DNA of 13,616 bases from JAZLIT01 sp045617525 (GCA_045617525.1 JAZLIT010000007.1:1-13616); one strand, 5' to 3'; counted from the stretch's first letter, positions 1-7,076 are shown. Notes: generated from the sequence alone by a model not told the origin. Program-made: numbers and translations.

Positions 1-1125
1 CGGAACTGGTCGCTCTGTTACAACTGGCTTTAACTGATAAAATTGTTGTGACATTTTCTGCGCAGCTAACTTTTGCTTATCAGATTTCAACATTAAAACA
101 TTAAACGGTAATCGGCTGCCTACTTGTTCACCTTGCAACGGGACGGGAGTAGCTGCCTCTTCGATTTCGTTCCCAACTGCAACAACTTCATCCTTTATTT
201 CTGGCTCACGTATTTCCTGTACAGACTGTGGATCAACAATATGCAACTGTTCAATGTGAATCGTTGAATTACTCACCGAAATTTGCTCTACCTGTAAATT
301 ACTAAGGTCTGGCTCTTCTTGTAAAGATGCTTCTCCAGTAAATTCTACTTCGTTTGATTCATCAATAATTGCTTCTGAAATCTCGTGTTCTTTCTGAATT
401 TCTACAAACGGCAATTGTTCTACGCTATTTTCAAATATTTCCTCTTCACCTATTAATGGCATCGTCTGTGGATCTTCAGCTATGACCTCAGCTAAATTCG
501 TAGTTACTGTAATGTTTGCATCAATCGGCGCAATTAGCTTTTCTTCCATTACCTGCACTACATCTTCCTGTTGCTTTGGGTTCGGCTTTAAGTAACCATG
601 CACAGGTGATGGCACAGTAGAAGGGATAAACTTTTTTCGATTTTGAAGCGGATTTGTAAATTTTGGGTCCACTTTCTGTTCAGCTTGTGGCTTTACTACT
701 TCTTCTTGGCGCTCTTCACGCTTCTGATGTGTCAATTTACGTGTATCCGTTGTCGATCGAATTACACGTGATGAACGCCCTGTTTGCTGACGTCGTTCCA
801 ATAATTCGCGAATACCTGAAACCTCAACATCATAAATCTTAGAAACGCCACCATCCTGCTTTAAATGCTTGGGATATTGCAGTTGCCCGTCCACATAATG
901 ATTCGTTTCAGTTGATTGTTTTCTTGTTCTTTCTGCAAACTGCTCATCATCTTGAATTATTGGGAATGAAAACTTTTTCCTTTGCTCATTCCTTGGTTGC
1001 TGCGGTTCATTATGTAACGGTTGCTGTGATGTTTTTTCTTCTCTTTCATTCTCATCATAGCCATCTATATTATCTTCCTCGATTGCAAAAAACAGTTTAT
1101 TAAATTGCTTTTTCAGCCAACTCAT
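1..1125 (-). CDS. sftA: DNA translocase SftA (FtsK/SpoIIIE family), N-terminal part, cut by window edge
   Basis: The frame is open from an ATG at 1125 to the left edge, giving 375 residues with no stop. The C-terminal FtsK ATPase motor and gamma domain lie outside the window. SftA is a septum-associated DNA pump that clears chromosome DNA from the closing division septum; unlike SpoIIIE it has no membrane segments, and none is seen here. Recognition rests on the N-terminal MSWLKKQFNKLFF, the FIPSTVPSPVHGYLKP segment (about 167-182), a long acidic, low-complexity linker (about 185-335), and the RLPFNVLMLKSDKQKL segment (about 338-353) that precedes the motor in SftA proteins. The start follows GGAAAGAAGTG. 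The gene is separated from ytpR upstream by a terminator, so it probably has its own promoter (-10 TATAAT at 1159-1164). The identification is from recalled family features; no alignment was run. Confidence 0.88.
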   Translation of the reverse strand, partial: MSWLKKQFNKLFFAIEEDNIDGYDENEREEKTSQQPLHNEPQQPRNEQRKKFSFPIIQDDEQFAERTRKQSTETNHYVDGQLQYPKHLKQDGGVSKIYDVEVSGIRELLERRQQTGRSSRVIRSTTDTRKLTHQKREERQEEVVKPQAEQKVDPKFTNPLQNRKKFIPSTVPSPVHGYLKPNPKQQEDVVQVMEEKLIAPIDANITVTTNLAEVIAEDPQTMPLIGEEEIFENSVEQLPFVEIQKEHEISEAIIDESNEVEFTGEASLQEEPDLSNLQVEQISVSNSTIHIEQLHIVDPQSVQEIREPEIKDEVVAVGNEIEEAATPVPLQGEQVGSRLPFNVLMLKSDKQKLAAQKMSQQFYQLKPVVTERPVP

Positions 1126-1158
1126 TAATATTCACTTCTTTCCATCATCATAGCCACG

Positions 1159-1200
1159 ATTATACGCAAATAAAATGCAGTTTCTATGCTAGAAACCTGC
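1159..1200 (-). promoter_or_regulatory. Candidate sftA promoter with an upstream inverted repeat
   Basis: On the minus strand a perfect TATAAT lies at 1159-1164, about 34 bases before the sftA ATG. No good -35 hexamer is present at 17 bases (ATAGAA). An inverted repeat with arms TTTCTA/TAGAAA extended by GCAG/CTGC (one bulged base) spans 1177-1200, exactly where the -35 should be. It could be an operator or simply a hairpin. The -10 is directly visible; the regulatory role is inference. Confidence 0.4.
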
Positions 1201-1282
1201 TAATCGCATGCTCTCAAAGCATATCATAAATTCACGTGACATTGGACATCTATATGAAGTTTCGTACTAATTATTCATGAAC

Positions 1283-1324
1283 AAAAAAAGCTAGCAACCT
1301 GAGATTTCTCCCCTGCTACTAGCT
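1283..1324 (-). terminator. Rho-independent terminator after ytpR
   Basis: On the minus strand, stem ends AGCTAG (1319-1324) and CTAGCT (1289-1294), with further imperfect pairing inside, are followed by a run of seven T. It starts 8 bases after the ytpR stop and separates the ytpQ-ytpR unit from sftA. Confidence 0.8.
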
Positions 1325-1331
1325 TCCTATA

Positions 1332-1946
1332 TTATTGTGCCAAAGCGTTAAATGCGCTACCTACCTGTGCAGTTTCGTCTAGCACTAAAATACCCTTAGC
1401 TTCTGGTGCATTTGGAATTGCTAGCTCACGAGCTGAACAAAGCATACCGAATGAATCCACTCCACGTAAGTTACCAGCTTTAATTAATAAACCTGATGGC
1501 ATTACTGCGCCAATTTTAGCTACGACTACTTTTTGACCTGCTTCAACATTTGGTGCGCCACATACGATTTGTAATGTTGCATCACCCACGTTTACTGTGC
1601 AAACATTTAGTTTGTCCGCGTCAGGGTGTTTTTCTTTCGTCTCAACATAGCCAACCACAAATTTCGGGGAGAAATCTACGTCTAATGTTAAATCCGCTCC
1701 ATTTGCAGTAAGTGCTGCTTGTAATTTTTCAACTAGTTCTGGTGTTACTTCAACATTACCTGCTACGTCTAATTCAACGTATTTGCTAGCGTTGAAAAGG
1801 TTGAACCCTTTAATTTCGCCCGTTGCTTTTTCTGTTAAAAGAACAACGTCACCTTTTACATCAATTACAGTTTCTAAAATTGTTTCAGTTGTTAATTGGA
1901 CTAACAATACATCGCCCACATGTTGTTTGTTATAAGCTACATTCAT
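1332..1946 (-). CDS. ytpR: YtpR-type tRNA-binding-domain protein (DUF4479 plus EMAP/Trbp111 OB fold)
   Basis: The protein has 204 residues, close to the roughly 200 of B. subtilis YtpR. The N-terminal third (about 1-90) matches the DUF4479 part. Residues about 94-197 form a tRNA-binding OB fold like those in the PheT N terminus, MetG C terminus and Trbp111; seen motifs are HPDADKL (107-113), VCGAPN (128-133) and RGVDSFGMLCSARELA (161-176). The family probably binds the outside corner of tRNA; its in vivo role is not well known. The ATG overlaps the ytpQ stop as ATGA, so the two are likely translationally coupled. AAGGAG lies about 11 bases upstream, inside the end of ytpQ. No oddities are seen. 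Confidence 0.93.
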   Translation of the reverse strand: MNVAYNKQHVGDVLLVQLTTETILETVIDVKGDVVLLTEKATGEIKGFNLFNASKYVELDVAGNVEVTPELVEKLQAALTANGADLTLDVDFSPKFVVGYVETKEKHPDADKLNVCTVNVGDATLQIVCGAPNVEAGQKVVVAKIGAVMPSGLLIKAGNLRGVDSFGMLCSARELAIPNAPEAKGILVLDETAQVGSAFNALAQ

Positions 1947-2758
1947 TTTTTATCTTGCTCCTTGTTAACTTTGTTTTTTGCCAAAATAAAAATCGGCTCT
2001 AGTTTTTCGTTTTCGTAAACGAATGATAATGACGTGATTGGCACAACTCCAACGGTGAAGAAGTGCATTGTCATTTGCGCTAATACATCATACCCTACTT
2101 CATTGCGAATATCACCAATAATTAATACATCTTGGTGTGGCACTGATACCGTCATATCGCCTTCAACTTTCGCCTTCATCTCATTTAAGAATGCTTTATT
2201 TAAAATACGAGACGCATCATAGCCATCATTTTGATTTAGGAAGTAAAAAATGTTCCCTGAAACTTCATCGCGTTTAAAACTAGTCGGCAATTGTTTCACT
2301 GTAAAACTTGCTGCCTCACGAACTTGATCAGCAGATAAAGAAAGCTGAGACAGCATTTTTTCATCCACTAATCGATAAGTCGTGCCTAAATCTAGCGCAT
2401 AATAAATCCGTGTTTCAGCCGTATGATTTGTTGTAATGAAGGCATTACCTTCAGCAGATTTTTTCGCGAATGAAGTTGAACGAATAATCGGGAAAATTTT
2501 AGACTGCGCACTGAATCCTTGCGCTACTTCCCTCTCCATCGCTTTAAATGTTTGCTCAACCGTGTATATTACTTCGTCGATTGCTGCATCCTTTTTCAGC
2601 TCATATTTAGCAAGTACGCCACCAATCGAAATTTCCATACCTCGCTGTAATGTACTATGTTCAAGGCGAAGCTTGTCATATTTTTCATCAAAGGTAAATT
2701 GGTATGTTTCTTCGCCCAACCGCTGTTTCATAATTTTTACTAATTCAGGTGATTTCAT
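1943..2758 (-). CDS. ytpQ: YtpQ-like DUF1444 family protein
   Basis: This 271-residue soluble protein fits the DUF1444 (UPF0354) family in length, N-terminal style and position directly before ytpR. Its function is not known. No signal peptide or membrane segment is visible. A YALDLGTTYRLV segment and LIIGDIRNEVGYDVLAQMT in the last third are typical of the family as I recall it. The start ATG at 2758 has AAAAGGAGTG 6-7 bases upstream, which fixes it. The 3' end overlaps ytpR by 4 bases. In B. subtilis a thioredoxin-like gene (ytpP) usually precedes ytpQ; here the upstream neighbour is a lipoprotein gene, with a terminator-like hairpin between. Confidence 0.88.
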   Translation of the reverse strand: MKSPELVKIMKQRLGEETYQFTFDEKYDKLRLEHSTLQRGMEISIGGVLAKYELKKDAAIDEVIYTVEQTFKAMEREVAQGFSAQSKIFPIIRSTSFAKKSAEGNAFITTNHTAETRIYYALDLGTTYRLVDEKMLSQLSLSADQVREAASFTVKQLPTSFKRDEVSGNIFYFLNQNDGYDASRILNKAFLNEMKAKVEGDMTVSVPHQDVLIIGDIRNEVGYDVLAQMTMHFFTVGVVPITSLSFVYENEKLEPIFILAKNKVNKEQDKK

Positions 2759-2790
2759 TATGCTTCACTCCTTTTTCTCTTGTTTTCCAT

Positions 2791-2819
2791 AAAGAAACGG
2801 CTCACCTTTTCGTGAACCG
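2791..2819 (-). terminator. Terminator-like hairpin between the lipoprotein gene and ytpQ
   Basis: On the minus strand CGGTTCAC (2812-2819) pairs with GTGAGCCG (2798-2805) across a 6-base loop, with one G-T pair, and is followed by TTTCTTT. It ends the lipoprotein transcript or attenuates entry into ytpQ, whose ATG is only about 32 bases further on. Confidence 0.72.
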
Positions 2820-2856
2820 AATGTATCGATAGTTCTATTTACTATTGTAGCTGAAA

Positions 2857-3372
2857 TTATTTAACAATCTCAACGGAACGAACGATAGCCATCATTTCTT
2901 CTAATTTACTATCAATTTTTTTATCATTCGTGACAGTTGAAAGTTTGACGCCACCTATGCTCACGATAAGTTCATATTGTTCTTCACTATATTCACTTAC
3001 AGCCACAAAGCCAAATTCTTTCTCACCTTCAATTGTTTCGATATTCACCAAAGACTCTTCTCTATTTTGCACTAATAAATCGTAATTTAACTTACTTGTA
3101 AGTGATTCATTTTCATTAATAAATAGAATATATTGTTGGTCATCTGACTTAAGTAAATAGTTCGATGTATCCTCTGTCATTTCAATGTTGAACGATTCTG
3201 GTAAGTACAGTGATAAATGCTCCTGCTGAATATTTGCAGTTACAGGCTCCTGATTAAATGCCGCCTGTGCGTTGGCAATTCCTTCATTCACTTGTTCATC
3301 AAGTGTCATCCCACAGCCCGATAAAAATAAGGTTGTAGCAATAAAAAAACCACCTTGAATCATTTTACGCAT
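2857..3372 (-). CDS. Small putative lipoprotein, function unknown
   Basis: The protein has 171 residues with a clear lipoprotein signal: basic MRK start, hydrophobic stretch (about 7-17) and lipobox LSGC with the lipidated Cys at 20. The mature part should be tethered to the outer face of the membrane. It is acidic and looks like a mixed alpha/beta fold; I recognise no family, although segments such as YILFINENESLTSKLNYDLL resemble small extracytoplasmic folds found in several Bacillales lipoproteins. The ATG follows AGAGAGGA by about 7 bases. A promoter-like TTGGGA-18-TAAAAT lies upstream, and there is no terminator after the DUF84 gene, so it may be transcribed both alone and by read-through. 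The lipoprotein call is secure, the role unknown. Confidence 0.85.
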   Translation of the reverse strand: MRKMIQGGFFIATTLFLSGCGMTLDEQVNEGIANAQAAFNQEPVTANIQQEHLSLYLPESFNIEMTEDTSNYLLKSDDQQYILFINENESLTSKLNYDLLVQNREESLVNIETIEGEKEFGFVAVSEYSEEQYELIVSIGGVKLSTVTNDKKIDSKLEEMMAIVRSVEIVK

Positions 3373-3402
3373 ACTTATTCCTCTCTTTCATACAACTTAC
3401 TT

Positions 3403-3432
3403 ATTTTACTTGAAATTGCTCATTTTTCCCAA
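3403..3432 (-). promoter_or_regulatory. Candidate sigma-A promoter for the lipoprotein gene
   Basis: The minus strand shows TTGGGA (3427-3432), an 18-base spacer and TAAAAT (3403-3408), about 31 bases ahead of the start codon. Confidence 0.5.
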
Positions 3433-3467
3433 GCCTTTTGCTCACAATGAATTTTACTTACTTTTTT

Positions 3468-3998
3468 TTACATACTATCCAATTTATCGTAGTAATATAC
3501 TTGACCGATTAAGAGCGTCACAATATGCTCGAACATCGCCTTTCGGTCCACTAAACCGTTTGTGAAAATGCCAACAGCGCCTGCATGATGCCGAATATTC
3601 TTAGTGTTTGTGTAACGATCCATTACCGGCCCAAGTTCTTGCCCAGCTCTAAGTTCTATTGCGATTTCTTCCGGTAGCATAAACGCCGCTCCTGCTGCAC
3701 TATATACAGTCCCATTACGGAGCACAACAGCCCCCCAATTTACGCAATACATGATGCCATCGATTTCTTCAACCCCACCTTCTAAGCCAAAGCTATAATC
3801 AGCATCCGTTAATTGCTGCGTATTCCTTGCGCGATTTATCGCTCCTCGCCTAGTTTCCTCATTTGAAAAGGGCTGCTCTGATACGCCCGACTCCACGTTC
3901 TTATGTATGAAAGTTGCATCTTCCCAAAATTGCAGCGTGATTGTTTCCACTGCTTTAGTTTTTGCTTTATTCATAGTACCGATAGCAATTTGCACCAT
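3468..3998 (-). CDS. DUF84 family (YjjX-type) inosine/xanthosine triphosphatase
   Basis: This 176-residue protein belongs to the DUF84/YjjX family, which hydrolyses non-canonical purine nucleoside triphosphates such as ITP and XTP and so keeps deaminated purines out of nucleic acids. Visible signatures are the nucleotide-binding start IAIGTMNKAK (4-13), SGVSEQPFSNEET (37-49), DYSFGLEGGVE (67-77), and NIRHHAGAVGIFTNGLVDR (134-152). Length matches the family. The ATG at 3998 has AGTAGGAG about 5 bases upstream. It is the first gene after the terminator of the M42 peptidase and is probably driven by a -10 TATAAT at 4026-4031. The lipoprotein gene follows 95 bases downstream. Substrate specificity is inferred from the family, and no gene symbol is assigned because Bacillus naming for this family is uncertain. 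Confidence 0.9.
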   Translation of the reverse strand: MVQIAIGTMNKAKTKAVETITLQFWEDATFIHKNVESGVSEQPFSNEETRRGAINRARNTQQLTDADYSFGLEGGVEEIDGIMYCVNWGAVVLRNGTVYSAAGAAFMLPEEIAIELRAGQELGPVMDRYTNTKNIRHHAGAVGIFTNGLVDRKAMFEHIVTLLIGQVYYYDKLDSM

Positions 3999-4025
3999 TT
4001 CACGCTCCTACTTTTTTCTAAACTT

Positions 4026-4031
4026 ATTATA
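4026..4031 (-). promoter_or_regulatory. Candidate -10 element for the DUF84 gene
   Basis: A perfect TATAAT lies on the minus strand about 28 bases before the start codon, downstream of the M42 peptidase terminator. The -35 region is poor (ACCAAG at 17 bases). Confidence 0.4.
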
Positions 4032-4070
4032 ACGGTAAATGATGGTAACTTGGTGAATGTAATGAAATTG

Positions 4071-4120
4071 TAAAAAAGAAAGCCCTCTCGAAATCGGACT
4101 ACTCATTTCGATGGGCTTTC
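4071..4120 (-). terminator. Terminator after the M42 peptidase gene
   Basis: GAAAGCCC (4078-4085) pairs with GGGCTTTC (4113-4120), and the inner CGAAAT (4089-4094) with ATTTCG (4105-4110). On the minus strand the stem is followed by TTTTTTA (4071-4077). Confidence 0.88.
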
Positions 4121-4187
4121 AAATTTTATAAGAAATACACTTTTTAAAGAAGTGGTTTCCGCGTTCATTCACTAGAATATGAGTTAA

Positions 4188-5264
4188 TTAAACGTTTGCG
4201 CGGATTGAATCAAGCGTTGATTTATCTGCAGTTTTAACAAGCTTCACTAATAATTCTTTCGCTGCTGCATAATCATCCACATGGATAATTGATGCTGCTG
4301 TGTGGATGTAACGAGAGCAAATTCCAATTACTGCTGAAGGAACTCCATCATTTGAAATGTGAACATTCCCAGCATCCGTACCACCTGGTGACACGAAATA
4401 TTGGTAAGGAATATTATTTGTTTCCGCCGTGTCTAAAATAAATTCGCGCATGCCTCGGTGCGTTACCATTGTACGATCAAAAATACGTAGTAATGGTCCT
4501 TTGCCTAGTTGGCCGAATTGATTTTTATCACCTGATGTATCATTCGCTGGAGAAGCGTCTAATGCGAAGAATAAATCTGGCTTGATCATGTTCGCAGAAA
4601 CTTTCGCGCCGCGCAGACCTACCTCTTCCATTACGTTTGCACCTGAATAAATATGCGAAGAAACTTTTTCTCCATGTAATTCTTTTAATAGCTCGATTGC
4701 AAGACCACAGCCGTAACGGTTGTCCCATGCTTTTGCCATAATTTTATTTGGATTTGCCATCGGAGTAAATGGGCAAATAGGAATGATTGATTGACCAGGG
4801 CGTACGCCCATACTTGTTGCATCTTCTTTAGAATCTGCACCTATATCGATTAACATATTTTTTATGTCCATTGGCTTCGCACGCTCTGCATCAGTTAAAA
4901 GATGTGGAGGGATTGATGCAATAACACCCGGAATTTCACGGTCATTTGTGTAAACTGTCACGCGCTGTGCAAGCATCACTTGGTTCCACCAGCCACCTAA
5001 TGGTTGGAATCGAATCATACCGTTTTCAGTAATTGACGTAACCATGAACGCTACTTCGTCCATATGACCTGCAACTAGAATTTTTGGTGCATCAGACGTT
5101 TCAGCATGACGCACGCCGAAAATACCACCTAAATTATCTTGAATGATTTCATCTGAATATTTTTCAAGTTCAGAACGCATAAATTGACGGACAGCACGCT
5201 CATTCCCTGGTGCGCCAGGTAGTTCTGTTAATGTTTTAAATAACTGCATTGTTTCTTGATTCAA
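4188..5264 (-). CDS. ytoP: M42 family metallo-aminopeptidase (YtoP-like glutamyl/leucyl aminopeptidase)
   Basis: M42 peptidases are cytosolic di-metal aminopeptidases that often form tetrahedral dodecamers and finish peptide breakdown. All expected metal and catalytic residues are present (numbered from the longer GTG frame): H70 and D72 in AGHMDE, D184 in AWDNRYG, E216-E217 in MEEVGLRGA, D239 in ALDASPA and H324 in RYIHTAAS. The longest frame begins with GTG at 5273, but the ribosome-binding site AAGGAG abuts that codon. TTG at 5264 sits 8 bases after GGAG and gives LNQETMQLFKTLTELPG, the usual family start, so 5264 is preferred (358 residues). The gene is monocistronic, divergent from the ytzB-like gene, and followed by a strong terminator. 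The exact substrate cannot be told from the sequence. Confidence 0.92.
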   Translation of the reverse strand: MNQETMQLFKTLTELPGAPGNERAVRQFMRSELEKYSDEIIQDNLGGIFGVRHAETSDAPKILVAGHMDEVAFMVTSITENGMIRFQPLGGWWNQVMLAQRVTVYTNDREIPGVIASIPPHLLTDAERAKPMDIKNMLIDIGADSKEDATSMGVRPGQSIIPICPFTPMANPNKIMAKAWDNRYGCGLAIELLKELHGEKVSSHIYSGANVMEEVGLRGAKVSANMIKPDLFFALDASPANDTSGDKNQFGQLGKGPLLRIFDRTMVTHRGMREFILDTAETNNIPYQYFVSPGGTDAGNVHISNDGVPSAVIGICSRYIHTAASIIHVDDYAAAKELLVKLVKTADKSTLDSIRANV

Positions 5265-5306
5265 GAGAAACACTCCTTCTTAACTATTTTAAAATTCTGC
5301 CATTTC

Positions 5307-5315
5307 ATTATAGCA
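5307..5315 (-). promoter_or_regulatory. Extended -10 promoter for the M42 peptidase gene
   Basis: The minus strand reads TGCTATAAT, an extended -10 (TGn plus perfect TATAAT at 5307-5312). No good -35 is visible at 17 bases, as is common for extended -10 promoters. The implied leader is about 35 bases. Confidence 0.6.
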
Positions 5316-5361
5316 TAATTTCCCTCCGATATTTCGCCAATCGAACTTTCTGTTTTTTACA

Positions 5362-5389
5362 TTACAGTCTATTCCAAATATGCTAAAGT
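5362..5389 (+). promoter_or_regulatory. Candidate promoter for the ytzB-like gene
   Basis: TTACAG (5362-5367), a 16-base spacer and TAAAGT (5384-5389) preceded by TGC form a plausible sigma-A promoter 28 bases before the start codon, divergent from the peptidase promoter. Confidence 0.45.
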
Positions 5390-5416
5390 AAAAGAAAAAG
5401 TATTGGAGGAATTGTT

Positions 5417-5731
5417 TTGAAATTACGTGACGTTGCAATCGGAGTAGTTGCCGGTTTCGCAGCTGCAATTATTATTAAAGAAATTAGTGATAAAGCAGTT
5501 CCATACAAATCAGCCGATGAAGTTTTGGCAAATGTAAAAGCACAATTTAAAAAAGAAGCACCCATTGATGGCTCGTGGGTTTATATGAAACCCGAACAAT
5601 TCGATAATGGATATGCTGTTATCCCCGTCTATCGTGGCGGAATCTCTCGAACGAGTAACGATGAATCCTTCACTTATGAATTCGTGGCAGATGCACACCA
5701 AGGAATTCTATTAGAAGTCTCAAAGGTTTAA
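5417..5731 (+). CDS. ytzB: YtzB-like PepSY domain protein, membrane-anchored
   Basis: The protein has 104 residues. Residues about 5-20 (DVAIGVVAGFAAAIII) form one membrane segment, and the C-terminal half carries a PepSY-type fold ending in EFVADAHQGILLEVS, where this family closes with a D-x-x-x-G-x-[IL] strand. PepSY domains are thought to inhibit or modulate proteases; for YtzB no specific function is established. The start is TTG at 5417 with GGAGG 7 bases before it; no ATG competes nearby. In B. subtilis ytzB lies beside ytoP, as here, divergently placed. A terminator follows 10 bases after the stop. The family call rests on size, layout and context. Confidence 0.8.
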   Translation: MKLRDVAIGVVAGFAAAIIIKEISDKAVPYKSADEVLANVKAQFKKEAPIDGSWVYMKPEQFDNGYAVIPVYRGGISRTSNDESFTYEFVADAHQGILLEVSKV

Positions 5732-5740
5732 CTTTATATA

Positions 5741-5775
5741 GGGAGACCAGCTTTTTTAGTTTTGTCTCCCTTTTA
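5741..5775 (+). terminator. Terminator after the ytzB-like gene
   Basis: GGGAGAC (5741-5747) pairs with GTCTCCC (5764-5770) across a 16-base loop, followed by TTTTA. The next gene starts only 38 bases later, so some read-through is likely. Confidence 0.8.
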
Positions 5776-5813
5776 CTTAGGGGTATTTCAGCTTAGACGA
5801 AAGGACGCAATAT

Positions 5814-6407
5814 ATGGGCAAGAAATTTTGGACAGTTGTTATTACATTTTGGCTTGTATTACTTATTGCAGGTTACGCAAGCTATCTGTACATAGATCAA
5901 ATGCAAGAAGACGAGCGTAAAGATTTTATTTTTAACTATGTGTATGCCGAAGAAAACGACACGGCAGCGAGCAATATCAATTTAAATTTCGATAAAGTTT
6001 CCTATACTGCGGATAATTTTATAAATAAGGCACTGCAAATGCATACTGATTTATCGATACTTGAAACTAAAATTAGCGGAAAGCTACCTTCGGCGGATGA
6101 CGAAGTAAGAAAAGCGGCACTTTCACAATCAATTAAAGCCTATCAAACTGCGAAAAATTTTGAGCCCCAGTTCGCTAACATTGAATTATTAGATACTGGT
6201 GTACTCCAACGCAAGCAATTAGAAAAGCTAGCGACTTATGCACGTAATTACATACAGGCATATTCAACTTATTTTGTTATCAGTGCTAATGCATTTAAAA
6301 CCGCTAAGCGTGCTTCGATTGATGAGGACATGCAACATGCAAGCGCAAATCTCCAAGCTACAAAGACTTCTTTTCTAGAAGTACTAGATCGTTATATGCC
6401 AAAGTAA
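5814..6407 (+). CDS. Unrecognised membrane-anchored protein with extracytoplasmic helical domain
   Basis: The protein has 197 residues. It starts MGKKFW, followed by one hydrophobic segment (about 6-27), and then about 170 polar residues predicted to lie outside the cell (positive-inside rule: GKK before, acidic after). The outer part is Ala/Lys/Glu-rich and looks mostly alpha-helical (for example ALSQSIKAYQTAKNF and LEKLATYARNYIQAYS), suggesting a helical bundle. No lipobox, catalytic motif or Cys pair is visible. The start has AAGGA 8 bases upstream. No promoter fits in the short gap after the ytzB-like terminator, so expression probably depends on read-through. It has its own terminator. 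I do not recognise a family. Confidence 0.8.
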   Translation: MGKKFWTVVITFWLVLLIAGYASYLYIDQMQEDERKDFIFNYVYAEENDTAASNINLNFDKVSYTADNFINKALQMHTDLSILETKISGKLPSADDEVRKAALSQSIKAYQTAKNFEPQFANIELLDTGVLQRKQLEKLATYARNYIQAYSTYFVISANAFKTAKRASIDEDMQHASANLQATKTSFLEVLDRYMPK

Positions 6408-6430
6408 AAATATTGCACTTATTCAATAAG

Positions 6431-6465
6431 CCTATCGTAAAAGCACTTTTACGTTAGGTTTTTTT
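6431..6465 (+). terminator. Terminator after the membrane-anchored protein gene
   Basis: CCTATCGTAAAA (6431-6442) pairs with TTTTACGTTAGG (6447-6458), with one T-T mismatch and a 4-base loop, followed by seven T. Confidence 0.9.
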
Positions 6466-6485
6466 ATGAAGTTTAAAGAAACTAG

Positions 6486-6514
6486 TTGAATTAAAATTCA
6501 CTATATATTATATT
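6486..6514 (+). promoter_or_regulatory. Sigma-A promoter for the GNAT gene
   Basis: TTGAAT (6486-6491), a 17-base spacer and TATATT (6509-6514), in an AT-rich stretch about 32 bases before the start. Confidence 0.65.
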
Positions 6515-6546
6515 TATACAAAATAACACGTTAGGAGATGAGAAAA

Positions 6547-7023
6547 ATGATCCAGGAAGCAACCATGACTGATGCTGCCATTATGGTCGATTTGATGCAC
6601 AATGCATTTGAAGAATACCGCAACACAGCTTATTCATCTAGTGCATTAGACGAAACAATGAATACCGTGATTGAAGGGTTTTCAAATGGCACGAAATCAC
6701 TAATTTTATATAATGAATATCAAGAAGCGGTGGCTATGGTCCGCTATACTACATCACAAGGCTTCCTGCATTTTTTCCGTCTCGCCGTCAAACAAACTGC
6801 ACAGGGAAAAGGGTATTCTAAGCAACTTTTATATGTACTTGAGAAAATTGCACATGCACATAAACTCCCCTTTTTAACTTGCGAAGTGCGTTCGAATGTC
6901 CCTAGAAATGTGCAGCTTTACACAAAAATTGGCTATGAAGAAGTAGAATCAAAGGTCGTAAAGCAAACTGCAGAAGCGAATATTAAAATTTTAACAATGG
7001 TCAAAAAACTAATAGATGCATAA
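6547..7023 (+). CDS. GNAT family N-acetyltransferase
   Basis: This GCN5-related acetyltransferase has 158 residues and should transfer an acetyl group from acetyl-CoA to an amine. The acetyl-CoA site is seen as FFRLAVKQTAQGKGYSKQLL (76-95), with the Q/R-x-x-G-x-G/A loop as QGKGYS (86-91), and motif B as SNVPRNVQLYTKIGYEEV (116-133). The N-terminal MIQEATMTDA is typical of the fold. An upstream in-frame ATG at 6538 directly touches AGGAG; the ATG at 6547 lies 9 bases after it and is preferred. The gene has its own promoter and is convergent with ytnP, sharing a terminator. The substrate cannot be predicted. Confidence 0.9.
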   Translation: MIQEATMTDAAIMVDLMHNAFEEYRNTAYSSSALDETMNTVIEGFSNGTKSLILYNEYQEAVAMVRYTTSQGFLHFFRLAVKQTAQGKGYSKQLLYVLEKIAHAHKLPFLTCEVRSNVPRNVQLYTKIGYEEVESKVVKQTAEANIKILTMVKKLIDA

Positions 7024-7030
7024 ATATGTG

Positions 7031-7068
7031 AAAAGGCGAGCTCGTAAGTTTCCACTTACAAGCTCGCC
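7031..7068. terminator. Shared terminator between convergent GNAT and ytnP genes
   Basis: GGCGAGCT (7035-7042) pairs with AGCTCGCC (7061-7068), with a further GTAAGT/ACTTAC inner stem and a 4-base loop. On the minus strand CCTTTT follows; the plus-strand tail is T-rich but interrupted. The stem is very stable. Confidence 0.85.
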
Positions 7069-7076
7069 CCTTCAAT

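Noticed and set aside
912..1103. Plus-strand frame of 63 codons starting MIVFLFFLQTAHH
   Set aside because: It lies antisense inside the sftA frame, has no ribosome-binding site and looks like reverse-complement noise.
4540..4728. Minus-strand frame of 62 codons inside the M42 peptidase gene
   Set aside because: It is an out-of-frame shadow of a gene with fully conserved catalytic residues.
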